A stretch of 64,000 nt of DNA, taken from NCBI GenBank assembly GCA_046732255.1, contig JBKPMR010000016.1, forward strand, positions 62,001 through 126,000, given 5' to 3'. Shown piece by piece: positions 25,856-33,260 of the stretch; position 1 is the first letter of the stretch, and each line of letters opens with the position of its first letter. This DNA comes from DATBLE01 sp046732255 (GTDB lineage Bacteria; Actinomycetota; Thermoleophilia; Gaiellales; Gaiellaceae). The notes below the pieces were generated by a model that ran no database searches, was not told the DNA's origin, and saw only the letters and a program-made list of their open reading frames with translations. Made by a program: the position numbers and the translations under genes.

Positions 25856-27223
25856 CTACGCCGTCGGCCGCCCGAGCAGAAAGGCCTCGACCGCGGCCCG
25901 TCCGGCGGTCCCCCGCTCGCGGCTCTGCACGGAGTGGGACGCTCCATCCACGACCACGAGCTTGCCGCGCGGCGCGAGCCGCGCCTCCTCGCGCGCCCAC
26001 TCGAGCGGAGTCGAGAGGTCGCGGTCGCCGTTGACGAGCAGGACCGGCACGGACGGGAGCTTAGAGGTGGGCGACGGTCTCGGAACCGGCGGCGTCGGCG
26101 GCCACGGGAGGCAGGTGGTCACGAGACCGTTCCGCGCGGACGTCGCCCGCGTGAACGGCCAGAAGGCGTTGTCGGGGAGGGATGCGAGCCGGCGCGCGAG
26201 CAGCGCCGGGCGGGCTGCGAGCGGTGTCGCCGCCGACCAGGGCAGGTGCAGGTCGGCGCAGAGCGTGGCGGCGTGGAGACCCGAGCTGAAGAGCTCAGCC
26301 GGCGCAAGGACGGCCTGGTGGACGTTCGTCTCGAGCGCGAGAAGCTGAGTTCGGTCGCCCTGTCTCGCCGCGTGGATCGCCGCCAGCACCGCCGCGTAGT
26401 CAGGATCGGCGAACTCGTAGGAGACGATCGTGTCGAAGAGGAGCACGCCGTCGACCCCGTGCCGAACGAGCCACGTCAGGTCCTCGGCTGGGTCGAACCC
26501 GCACCGCACGTCTGCGCACGCGGCCCGGAGGACGCGCGCGGTCGCCCGCAGGCTGGTCAGGTAGAGCGGATCGTCCGCCTGCGGGTCGGAGTGCGGCAGC
26601 ACCGAGTCGAGCACCAGTGCCCTCACATTCCGCGGGTGGGCGAGCGCATAGCGCTCGGCGACGTACGTGCCGTACGAGACGCCGTCGATCGTCCACGTGG
26701 ACAGGCCCAGGGCGCGTCGCAGGTCGTCGAGATCGGCGACGGTATCGCGTGTCGAGTAGAAGGCGCGGGTCTTCCCCAGCCTGGCCGCGCAGTCACGGAC
26801 CGCCGTCGCTGTAGGCGTCGTGATGTCGGAGGTTCCCACCTCGGCCTGGAGCTCCGGACAGCGCACTGCGGTTCCTCCGGTCCCGCGCTGGTCGACCATC
26901 ACCAGCCGATAGGCGGGGAGCACCGGCGCCAGCCTCGTGGCGATGCGAGAGACGGTGGGGACGCCGGGCTGTCCCGGCCCGCCGGTGAGGAAGAGGAGAA
27001 CGCCGCGATCCGCCCTCGAGTTGTCCGCGGCAGCGACGTTGAGTCGGAGTGTGCCCCGGACGTGCCCGCTGCGATCGAGTGGGACGGTCAGCGTCGAGCA
27101 CGTGAACCCGCCGAGGTTCGGGCATGGATGCGGATCGGCGAGCGGCGGCGCCGGCGCCGCCGTTCCCGAGCCGGCGGCGACGAGCAGGACGGCCGCCGCC
27201 GCGGCTAGGAGGACGGCTCTCAT
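25856..27223 (-). CDS. Secreted alpha/beta hydrolase (TAP/proline iminopeptidase-like)
   Basis: 455 residues with a signal peptide (MRAVLLAAAAAVLLVAAGSG). 'FLTGGPGQPGV' oxyanion loop, 'VMVDQRGTGGT', nucleophile 'TIDGVSYGTYVAERYALAHP' (Ser), late Asp 'LLVNGDRDLSTPLEWA' and His 'VVVDGASHSVQ' match tripeptidyl-aminopeptidase-like hydrolases of actinobacteria, which act outside the cell on peptides or esters. ATG overlaps the thioesterase stop (ATGA). An exported enzyme inside a cytoplasmic acyl-CoA operon is unexpected. Confidence 0.87.
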   Translation of the reverse strand: MRAVLLAAAAAVLLVAAGSGTAAPAPPLADPHPCPNLGGFTCSTLTVPLDRSGHVRGTLRLNVAAADNSRADRGVLLFLTGGPGQPGVPTVSRIATRLAPVLPAYRLVMVDQRGTGGTAVRCPELQAEVGTSDITTPTATAVRDCAARLGKTRAFYSTRDTVADLDDLRRALGLSTWTIDGVSYGTYVAERYALAHPRNVRALVLDSVLPHSDPQADDPLYLTSLRATARVLRAACADVRCGFDPAEDLTWLVRHGVDGVLLFDTIVSYEFADPDYAAVLAAIHAARQGDRTQLLALETNVHQAVLAPAELFSSGLHAATLCADLHLPWSAATPLAARPALLARRLASLPDNAFWPFTRATSARNGLVTTCLPWPPTPPVPRPSPTSKLPSVPVLLVNGDRDLSTPLEWAREEARLAPRGKLVVVDGASHSVQSRERGTAGRAAVEAFLLGRPTA

Positions 27224-27618
27224 TCCGGCCCGGCTGCCTCGAAGGCCGCGCGCTCGCGCTCGCTCAGCGGCTGCGACCGGCCCGTCTCGGGGTCACGGGC
27301 GACGATCACGAGCTCCGCCTCCGCTGCGATCCGACCGTCCGGGGCACGGAGATCCGCGCGGGCGGTGACGCTCTTCGTCCCCACGCGCTCCAGCCGAACG
27401 CTGCCGATCGCCTGCCGGTCCTCGAGCCGGAGCTCGTGGCGGTAGTCGATCGAGACGTGCGCGGCCACGTAGTGCCAGACCTCGCCTTCGCCCAGGCCGA
27501 GGACGCCGCGGAGCCAGTCGTCCAGGATCTCTTCCAGATACGTGAGATAGACGGCCTGATTCACGTGTTGATAGGCGTCCAGGTCGCGCCAGCGGATCTC
27601 TATGCGCTTCTCGTGCAC
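27220..27618 (-). CDS. Acyl-CoA thioesterase, 4-hydroxybenzoyl-CoA thioesterase type
   Basis: 132 residues. 'EIRWRDLDAYQHVNQAVYLTYLEEILDDWL' carries the conserved D-x-x-x-H-V-N motif of the 4HBT/YbgC hotdog family, followed by 'DYRHELRLEDRQAIGSVRLERVGTKSVTARADL'. GTG 27618 is 8 bases after TAGCCT. First gene of the long minus-strand catabolic run. Confidence 0.87.
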   Translation of the reverse strand: MHEKRIEIRWRDLDAYQHVNQAVYLTYLEEILDDWLRGVLGLGEGEVWHYVAAHVSIDYRHELRLEDRQAIGSVRLERVGTKSVTARADLRAPDGRIAAEAELVIVARDPETGRSQPLSERERAAFEAAGPE

Positions 27619-27625
27619 GGCCGAA

Positions 27626-27632
27626 TAGGCTA
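27626..27632. promoter_or_regulatory. Shared bidirectional -10 box TAGGCTA
   Basis: The 7-mer reads TAGGCT on the plus strand (6 bases to GTG 27638... five intervening bases plus one) and TAGCCT on the minus strand (7-8 bases to GTG 27618). The whole gap between the two start codons is 19 bases. Confidence 0.6.
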
Positions 27633-27637
27633 CGCAC

Positions 27638-28363
27638 GTGAATCGTTTCGAGGGCAAGGTCGCGCTGATCACCGGCGGGGGCCGGGGCATCGGCATGGCA
27701 ACCGCCGCGCGGTTTGCGTCCGAGGGTGCCAAGGTCGCGGTCGCGGACCTCGCCTTCGAGGACGACGCCCAGGGCCTTCAGCTCGAGACGAACGTGACCG
27801 ACCGCGCCGCGGTCGAGGCGGCGGTCGCCCGCACGATCGAGGAGCTCGGTGGCCTCGACATCCTCGTCACGTGCGCCGGGATCATCCGCGACAACCTCGT
27901 CTACAAGATGAGCGACGACGACTGGGATGCCGTGATCGCGACGCACCTGCGCGGAACCTTCCTGGCCACCCAGGCGGCGCAGGCGCACATGACGCAGCAC
28001 GGCGGCGGGAAGATGGTGCTGATCTCGTCCGTCTCCGCCCTCGGCAACCGCGGCCAGCTCAACTACTCGGCCGCGAAGGCCGGCATCCAGGCGATGACCA
28101 AGACCCTGGCGATCGAGCTCGGCCGCTTTGCCGTCAACGTCAACTGCGTGGCGCCGGGCTTCGTCTCGACGGCCATGACGCGGCAGACCGCCGAGCGGAT
28201 CGGCGTCGACTTCGAAGACTTCCAGAAGATGGGCGCCGAGACCACCGCCCTGCGCCGGGTCGGGGAGCCGGAGGACGTCGCGGGCGTGATCGCCTTCCTC
28301 TGCTCGGACGACGCCTCGTACGTCACCGGCCAGGTGCTGTACGTGGACGGCGGGCGACTCTAG
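27638..28363 (+). CDS. SDR family oxidoreductase, 3-oxoacyl reductase (FabG) type
   Basis: 241 residues. Complete classical SDR: 'ALITGGGRGIGMATAARFASEGAKVAVADLA', 'VTCAGIIRDNLVYKMSDDDWDAVI', 'LISSVSALGNRGQLNYSAAKAGIQAMTKTLAIELG' (Ser-Tyr-Lys), 'VNCVAPGFVSTAMT', 'YVTGQVLYVDGGRL'. Closest in style to FabG/PhaB, so probably a 3-hydroxyacyl-CoA/ACP dehydrogenase. GTG start, leaderless, divergent from the thioesterase. Confidence 0.9.
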   Translation: MNRFEGKVALITGGGRGIGMATAARFASEGAKVAVADLAFEDDAQGLQLETNVTDRAAVEAAVARTIEELGGLDILVTCAGIIRDNLVYKMSDDDWDAVIATHLRGTFLATQAAQAHMTQHGGGKMVLISSVSALGNRGQLNYSAAKAGIQAMTKTLAIELGRFAVNVNCVAPGFVSTAMTRQTAERIGVDFEDFQKMGAETTALRRVGEPEDVAGVIAFLCSDDASYVTGQVLYVDGGRL

Positions 28364-28394
28364 CCACGTCCGACGCAGACCCTCGAGCCTCGAC

Positions 28395-28400
28395 TAGCGT
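28395..28400 (+). promoter_or_regulatory. -10 box TAGCGT, leaderless start of peroxidase gene
   Basis: TAGCGT, 8 bases before ATG 28409; a TTG directly before the ATG is less well spaced. Confidence 0.5.
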
Positions 28401-28408
28401 GAGGCTTG

Positions 28409-29743
28409 ATGCGCGTCGCTCGAGACCACTGCCTGGCACCGGCCCGTCCCGTCGATGCGCCGCTGGTCGGATTCGAGGGCCGCTACGGGAGGATGTTCCC
28501 CGATCTGCCGGCGCTCGCGGTCGACGACGAGCGGCTGCTCGCACTCGGCCTGGCGGGCGCCGCGTGTGGAACGGGTGAGGACGGCGACGACGTCGACGGC
28601 CGCGAGGCGTCCGGCTGGCCGGTGTTCGGCCAGCTCGTCGCGCACGACATCACTGCCGACCGCTCACCACTGCAGGCCGAGGCCGACCCGGCGCGCCTGG
28701 GCAGCTTTAAGTCTCCGCGGGCGAACCTCGAGTGCCTCTACGGCGCGGGCCCCGGGAGCCCGTACCTCTACCGCCGCGACGATCCGGCCGCGTTCCTGAC
28801 CGGCGCGGACGACGTGCCTCGCAACGCGGAGGGGATCGCGTTGCTGGGCGACCCGCGCAACGACGTGCACGTGCTCGTGTCGCAGCTCCACCTCGCCTTT
28901 CTGCGCCTGCACAACCTGTTCGTCGAGCGGCTCCGCGAGGACGGAGTCCCTGAGGGCGACCTGTTCGGCGAGGCGCGCAGGGCGACGATGTGGCACTACC
29001 AGTGGGTGCTGGTCAACGACTTTCTGCCCCGGCTGGTCGGGCAGGACCTCGCCGGCGATGCACTCGCACACGGAGCGAGGTATTACGAGGTCGACGGCGA
29101 GCCGTACATCCCGTTCGAGTTCGCCGACGCCGCCTACCGCTACGGCCACAGCCAGATTCGCGCCCGCTACCGGGTGAACGCCGACGCCGAGCCGGTTCCG
29201 CTCTTCCCGGACCTCGGCGGTTTCCAATCCGTGCCCGACGACCTGAAGGTGGACTGGGCGTTCCTGTTCGATCTTCCCGGCCGTCCCCCGGCGCAGCGGG
29301 CGAAGCGGATCGACGGCTGCCTGCCGGCCTCGCTGCTCCGGTTGCCGGTGTCGATCACGGGGGCGGTCGACGTCGACGCATACCATTCGCTCGCCTCACG
29401 CGATCTCCAGCGAGGTCGGGCGATCGGGCTGCCCTCCGGCGAGGCCGTCGCCGGCGCGATCGACGCGGAGCCGCTGACCACCGACGAGGTCGGGCTCGCG
29501 ACGCACGGCTGGGACGGCGAGACGCCCCTCTGGTTCTACGTGCTCCGCGAGGCCGACGTCCGCGGCGACGGCGACCGCCTCGGTCCGGTCGGCGGCCGCA
29601 TCGTCGCCGACGTGCTGATCGGAATCGTGCAGGCCGATCCCGAGTCGTTCCTCACCGTCGATCCGGATTGGACGCCGACGCTGGCAGAGGGGGACAGCTC
29701 GGCATTCGGCATCGGCGAGCTACTCGCTGCCGTCCGCGCGTAG
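28409..29743 (+). CDS. Haem peroxidase, animal-peroxidase superfamily
   Basis: 444 residues, no signal peptide. The distal haem motif 'FGQLVAHDITAD' (His-Asp) and proximal 'YRYGHSQIR' (His), with 'LHLAFLRLHNLFVERL' between them, are diagnostic of the peroxidase-cyclooxygenase superfamily. Bacterial members oxidise halides or organic substrates with peroxide; several are called peroxicins. Substrate here unknown. Followed by a strong hairpin, so it ends its transcript before the tRNA. Confidence 0.85.
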   Translation: MRVARDHCLAPARPVDAPLVGFEGRYGRMFPDLPALAVDDERLLALGLAGAACGTGEDGDDVDGREASGWPVFGQLVAHDITADRSPLQAEADPARLGSFKSPRANLECLYGAGPGSPYLYRRDDPAAFLTGADDVPRNAEGIALLGDPRNDVHVLVSQLHLAFLRLHNLFVERLREDGVPEGDLFGEARRATMWHYQWVLVNDFLPRLVGQDLAGDALAHGARYYEVDGEPYIPFEFADAAYRYGHSQIRARYRVNADAEPVPLFPDLGGFQSVPDDLKVDWAFLFDLPGRPPAQRAKRIDGCLPASLLRLPVSITGAVDVDAYHSLASRDLQRGRAIGLPSGEAVAGAIDAEPLTTDEVGLATHGWDGETPLWFYVLREADVRGDGDRLGPVGGRIVADVLIGIVQADPESFLTVDPDWTPTLAEGDSSAFGIGELLAAVRA

Positions 29744-29752
29744 TCTCGGTTC

Positions 29753-29777
29753 GCAGCCGGCGATCCTCGCCGGCTGC
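29753..29777 (+). terminator. Terminator hairpin after the peroxidase gene
   Basis: Perfect 11-base stem GCAGCCGGCGA / TCGCCGGCTGC with a TCC loop, 9 bases past the stop codon. Confidence 0.75.
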
Positions 29778-29826
29778 GCAGTCCCGAACGGGAAGCTTGG
29801 CTCCTCCGAGCCGATGAGCCCACGGC

Positions 29827-29832
29827 TAGACT
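29827..29832 (+). promoter_or_regulatory. -10 box TAGACT of the tRNA-Asp gene
   Basis: TAGACT, 11 bases before the mature tRNA 5' end. No well-spaced -35 was seen. Confidence 0.45.
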
Positions 29833-29843
29833 GTCCTGCCCTC

Positions 29844-29917
29844 GGGGGCGTAGTTCAGCTGGTTAGAACGCCGGCCTGTCACGCCGGAGGTCGCGGGTTC
29901 GAGTCCCGTCGCTCCCG
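29844..29917 (+). tRNA. tRNA-Asp (GTC)
   Basis: 74 bases with a full cloverleaf: acceptor GGGGGCG/CGCTCCC (one G-T pair), D stem GTTC/GAAC, anticodon stem CCGGC/GCCGG around CTGTCAC (anticodon GTC), T arm with TTCGAGT, discriminator G. CCA is not encoded. Its last 46 bases recur at 35481-35526, which makes it the attachment site of the island downstream; the gene itself stays intact. Confidence 0.97.
29872..29917 (+). repeat. attL-like core: 3' 46 bases of tRNA-Asp
   Basis: Identical over 46 bases to 35481-35526, running from the anticodon stem to the discriminator base. Confidence 0.9.
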
Positions 29918-29979
29918 CCTCTTGAAGTGCCTGCAAACAAGGACTTTATGTTGTCTAGATAGGCGTACGATTGCGCCTC

Positions 29980-30003
29980 GTGGCCCAAACCCGTGGCCCA
30001 AAC
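29980..30003 (+). repeat. Tandem GTGGCCCAAAC at the left end of the island
   Basis: Two copies of GTGGCCCAAAC separated by 2 bases (29980-29990, 29993-30003). CCTGCAAA motifs flank the pair (about 29930 and 30019). Confidence 0.7.
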
Positions 30004-30175
30004 GTTTCGTCAAAAAGGCCTGCAAATAGGCAGTTTTGCCCGAGCGCTTGTGTGCCGGTCGCACGAACACAATGAGGTCAATCGCTGAGCGTGCCTTTCC
30101 GGCGGCTAGCTTGCGCGTAACCGGCGGACCGGATTCGATATGTCAAGACTCGCCGCAGAAGGACGGTGAAGCGGC

Positions 30176-30943
30176 TTACGCCTCTGGTCGTTTCGTCCGT
30201 TCAGCGGATCGGGGAGGGCGGCGTGGCTGCTGACGATTCCTCGCGCCGCCCTCTCGGCCTGCACCTGGAACGCCGAGCGGGAGGGTTCCCGTCGCCGGCA
30301 GGTCGAGCGCGTCGCAGTCGACGTCTGGCATGCGCCGATCGAAGCCGACTGCTTTGTGGGTAAGTGAGAGGGAGACCGCAACAGCGATGTCGGCTTTGAT
30401 GAGACCAAGCTTGCGTGCGGCGACGGCGATGCGGGTTTGACAGCGGGCGTCGATCGAGTGGATCGCGGCCGTCTTGGCAGCTGAGCCGACGGCGATGCCG
30501 AGGTCGATGTCGCGGAGGTTGCATTGCGGGCCGACGAACTCGAGCTCGTCCGATTCGTCGCGGAGCTGCTTCGTTGCGTGCATGAATTCCGCGCAGGTGG
30601 CGTAGCCGCAGGCGCCGCAGTCGTAGACGGGCGGATACCAGTCGGCGAGCCCGACGAAGAGGACGGCGTCGATCGCCTCGGCGGCCTCGGCATCGCGGAA
30701 CCAGATTGCTTCGCGGCGTTCCTTGCCGCGGGCGCGCATCCAGGCGGCGAGTCTCGCGAGGGTGTCGCGGTCGTCGACGATCACGGTCTCGATGAACAGG
30801 TGCTTGCCGGCGAGGAAGAGCTGCCCGCCCGACTTCGGAGCGGTGATCGCGGCGGCCGCCATGAGCTTTGCCACTTGGCGGACGGTGTCCGCGCGGAGGC
30901 TGTCGTAATCGAGGTGCTCGCCCATCGCTGAGGATTGTGCCAT
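30176..30943 (-). CDS. DUF2148 ferredoxin-domain protein
   Basis: 255 residues from ATG 30943 (ATG 30925 is possible). N-terminal helical part with 'KSGGQLFLAGKHLFIETVIVDD', then the ferredoxin-like cysteine cluster 'YDCGACGYATCAEF' with further Cys at 'GPQCNLRD' and 'DARCQTR', as in DUF2148 proteins thought to hold an Fe-S cluster. The last ~40 residues are low-complexity and Arg/Gly-rich. Function unknown. Divergent from the ChrB genes across a 44-base gap that holds a perfect 16-base palindrome. Confidence 0.8.
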   Translation of the reverse strand: MAQSSAMGEHLDYDSLRADTVRQVAKLMAAAAITAPKSGGQLFLAGKHLFIETVIVDDRDTLARLAAWMRARGKERREAIWFRDAEAAEAIDAVLFVGLADWYPPVYDCGACGYATCAEFMHATKQLRDESDELEFVGPQCNLRDIDLGIAVGSAAKTAAIHSIDARCQTRIAVAARKLGLIKADIAVAVSLSLTHKAVGFDRRMPDVDCDALDLPATGTLPLGVPGAGREGGARNRQQPRRPPRSAERTKRPEA

Positions 30944-30949
30944 GGATTG

Positions 30950-30965
30950 TGCAACCGCGGTTGCA
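30950..30965. promoter_or_regulatory. Perfect palindrome, candidate operator of the chr-like operon
   Basis: TGCAACCGCGGTTGCA, 16 bases with full dyad symmetry, 9 bases before the TAAGCT box of the ChrB-N gene and 7 bases from the divergent DUF2148 start. Its position overlaps where both promoters should bind polymerase. Confidence 0.65.
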
Positions 30966-30974
30966 GAACTGAGA

Positions 30975-30980
30975 TAAGCT
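30975..30980 (+). promoter_or_regulatory. -10 box TAAGCT before ChrB-N gene
   Basis: TAAGCT, 7 bases before GTG 30988; no Shine-Dalgarno. Confidence 0.5.
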
Positions 30981-30987
30981 TCGCACC

Positions 30988-31467
30988 GTGGCCTCGGGTC
31001 GGACCTCTTGGGTGTTGCTCGCCTATCGGCTGCCGCGCGAGCCGTCGACGCCCCGCAGCGCGCTCTGGCGCAAGCTGCGGCGGCTCGGCGCCGCGCAGGT
31101 CCTCGATGGACTCGCCGCGCTTCCGCTCGACGCGCGCAACCGCGAGCAGCTGGAGTGGCTTGCCGATGAGGTGGTGGAGGCGGGCGGCGACGCGACGATC
31201 TGGATCGGCGAGCTCGGGTCGGCGGCACAGGAGCGGGAGCTCGCCGCGCGGATGGCCGATGCGGTCGCCGCTGACTACCGCACGCTGACCGAGCAGGCAG
31301 TGGCAGCGCGCGAGGAGCCAGCGGGTCAGCGGCGGCGATCGCTCAAGCGATTGCGACGCGAGTTGCGCCGGATCCGCGCCCGCGACTACTTTCCGCCGAC
31401 CGAGCGCGAGCAGGCGCTCCGTGCCCTCGACGAGATTGCTGCGCTGGTGGAGGAGCCGGTCGGATGA
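30988..31467 (+). CDS. ChrB N-terminal domain protein
   Basis: 159 residues. 'WVLLAYRLPREPSTPRSALWRKLRRLGAAQVLDGLAALPLDARNREQLEWLADEV' is the ChrB N-terminal domain (winged-helix-like; 'W..L...LP..PS..R...WR.L..LGA' is the family signature). In full-length ChrB this domain is fused to the ChrB C-terminal domain and senses chromate to control the chrA exporter. Here it is a separate gene whose last codons overlap the next gene. Probably the regulator or sensor half of the system. Confidence 0.85.
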   Translation: MASGRTSWVLLAYRLPREPSTPRSALWRKLRRLGAAQVLDGLAALPLDARNREQLEWLADEVVEAGGDATIWIGELGSAAQERELAARMADAVAADYRTLTEQAVAAREEPAGQRRRSLKRLRRELRRIRARDYFPPTEREQALRALDEIAALVEEPVG

Positions 31468-31895
31468 GGTGGGCAACGCGCCGCCACTGCCACATCGACC
31501 GCGCCGCCTGCGCCTGGCTGATCCGCCGCTTCATCGACCCCGAGGCGGAGTTCGTGTTCGTCGACGACGCGGACGAGGTGCCCGCAGACGCGACCGCGTT
31601 CGACATGCGTGGCGTCGAGCTGTCCCACCACGGTGGCGACTGCAGCTTCGAGACCTTTCTGCACCGCTACGAGCTCGCCGACCCGGTTCTGTGGGAGATC
31701 GCGAAGATCGTGCACGAGGCCGACCTCGCCGACGAGCGCTACGACGCCCCCGAAGCTCCCGGTCTCGATGTCCTGCTGCGAGGCCTCTCGATGGTCCGCG
31801 ACGACGAGGACCTGCTTGCGCTTTCGGGATCGCTGTTCGACGGCCTCTACGAGTACCGCAAGCGCGCCCTGCTCAGCGGCCGCGAGCCCTCATAG
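31464..31895 (+). CDS. ChrB C-terminal domain protein (first copy)
   Basis: 143 residues. 'MRWATRRHCHIDRAACAWLIRRFIDPEAEFVFVDDADEVPADATAFDMRGVELSHHGGDCSFETFLHRYEL' shows the conserved D-R-x-A-C-x-W-L-I-x-x-F-I-D, the His residues and G-D-C-S-F-E of ChrB-C. The cysteine and histidines are candidate oxyanion or metal ligands. Overlaps ChrB-N by 4 bases (ATGA) and is followed after 13 bases by a paralogue. Confidence 0.87.
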   Translation: MRWATRRHCHIDRAACAWLIRRFIDPEAEFVFVDDADEVPADATAFDMRGVELSHHGGDCSFETFLHRYELADPVLWEIAKIVHEADLADERYDAPEAPGLDVLLRGLSMVRDDEDLLALSGSLFDGLYEYRKRALLSGREPS

Positions 31896-31908
31896 AAAGG
31901 AGACAGCA

Positions 31909-32352
31909 ATGAAGTGGGTAACCCGCGAACGCCCGAAGACCGACCGGATCGCCTGCCCCTGGCTGATCCAGAACTTCATCGACAAAGACGCCGAGTTCCT
32001 GTACGTCCCGGCCGAACAGGTCCTGGACGTGGCCGAGCACGAGGGCGCGCATTCCTACGACGCGCCGAACGCCGAGTACACCCACCGCGACGGGCTGTGC
32101 TCGTTCGAGGTGCTGCTCGAGGAGTACGAGCTCGACGACCCGGCGCTGAAGCTGCTGGCCCGCATCGTGCACGGCGCCGACGTCGCCGACGACCGAGACG
32201 CCACACCGCAGTCGCGGGGCCTGCTCGCGGTCGCCGAAGGATTCCACCTGCTCAACCTCGGCGACCACCGCCAGCTCGAATTGTCGCTGCCCGTGTACGA
32301 CGCGCTCTACGCCTGGTGCAAGAACGAAGTCGGCCAAAGCGCGACCGCATGA
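31909..32352 (+). CDS. ChrB C-terminal domain protein (second copy)
   Basis: 147 residues. 'MKWVTRERPKTDRIACPWLIQNFIDKDAEFLYVPAEQVLDVAEHEGAHSYDAPNAEYTHRDGLCSFEVLLEEYEL' is a clear but diverged homologue of the preceding protein (same DRxACxWLI, CSFE, and 'LARIVHGADVADDR'). A strong GAAAGGAGA ribosome site sits 5 bases before the ATG, the only one in this operon, suggesting it is made at a higher level. Stop overlaps the next ATG (ATGA). Confidence 0.87.
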   Translation: MKWVTRERPKTDRIACPWLIQNFIDKDAEFLYVPAEQVLDVAEHEGAHSYDAPNAEYTHRDGLCSFEVLLEEYELDDPALKLLARIVHGADVADDRDATPQSRGLLAVAEGFHLLNLGDHRQLELSLPVYDALYAWCKNEVGQSATA

Positions 32353-33260
32353 GCCTCGAACGCGGCGGCTTCATCACCATCCCGCCCGGAGCCAAGCCGG
32401 GCTTCGATCACGCGGACGTCTACCGCGCCGCCGGCCGCATGTATGTCGCCCACACCGGCGCCGATCGCGTCGACGTCCTCGACTGCAAGCGGCGCGAGTT
32501 TCTGCGCTCACTCCCGGATCTGGCGGGGGTGGCCGGCGTCCTGATCGACGAGCAAGGCGACCTCTTATTCACGAGCGACCGTGCCGCCGCGCGCGTGAGC
32601 GCCTTTCGTTGCTCGGACGAAGAGTTGCTCGGGCACGTTGCGGTTGGTCCGCACCCGAACGGGCTCGCATACGACGCGAACCGGCGACGGCTGTACGCGT
32701 TCAATCTCGGCGAGCCGCTCGGCGAGAACTGCACCGCCTCCGTCGTCGAGGTCGACTCGCTGCAGGTGATCGCCGAGTTTCCGCTGCCAGGGCGGCCGCG
32801 CTGGGCGGTCTATGACCCCGAGCGTGACGTGGTCTTCGGCAATATCCGCGAGCCCGCACAGATCGTCGTCATCGACGCGGCGCGAGCGGTACTCGACCAC
32901 GCCTATACCGTCCCCGCGGCCGGCCCGCACGGGCTCTGGCTCGACCGCGGCCGCCTCTTCTGCGCGGCCGACGGCGGCGTGCTCGCAGTCCTCGATCGCG
33001 ACAGCGGCGAGCTGCTCGCGAGCCTGCCGCTGCCCGGCGTTCCCGACGTCGTCATGCACGACGCCGAGCTCGCACGCCTGTACGTCGCGATCGGCGAGCC
33101 CGGCGTCGTCTGCAGCTTCGACAGCGACCGCCTCGAGCAGCTGGAGACGGTCGCGACCGAGCGGGGCGCGCACACGCTCGGCTGGGACCCGGACGGCCGC
33201 TGCCTGTACGTCTTCTGCCCCGACCGCGGCGGCGCGCTGGTGCTCGAGGAACGCGCCTGA
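32349..33260 (+). CDS. YncE-like beta-propeller protein
   Basis: 303 residues, no signal peptide. Regular repeats of the form 'V-x-V-D-x-x-x-x-x-V-x-x-x-x-L-P-G-x-P-x-x-x-x-x-D' ('PHPNGLAYDANRRRLYAFN', 'GRPRWAVYDPERDVVFGNI', 'GPHGLWLDRGRLFCAADGG', 'PDVVMHDAELARLYVAIG') form a 6- or 7-bladed propeller. Relatives include YncE and lactonase-type proteins; no catalytic metal site is evident. It is coupled to the ChrB-C gene upstream and to the exporter downstream, so it likely serves the same resistance function, perhaps as a binding or redox partner. Confidence 0.8.
   Translation: MSLERGGFITIPPGAKPGFDHADVYRAAGRMYVAHTGADRVDVLDCKRREFLRSLPDLAGVAGVLIDEQGDLLFTSDRAAARVSAFRCSDEELLGHVAVGPHPNGLAYDANRRRLYAFNLGEPLGENCTASVVEVDSLQVIAEFPLPGRPRWAVYDPERDVVFGNIREPAQIVVIDAARAVLDHAYTVPAAGPHGLWLDRGRLFCAADGGVLAVLDRDSGELLASLPLPGVPDVVMHDAELARLYVAIGEPGVVCSFDSDRLEQLETVATERGAHTLGWDPDGRCLYVFCPDRGGALVLEERA

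Noticed and set aside
29879..30070. Short minus-strand frame ending in RRDSNPRPPA across the tRNA (and a similar one at 35373-35540).
   Set aside because: Well-known antisense translation of tRNA sequence, not a protein gene.
29918..30175. Remnant integrase gene at the left end of the island.
   Set aside because: No catalytic Arg/His/Tyr motifs of a tyrosine recombinase were found in any frame; only repeats and AT-richer DNA are visible.
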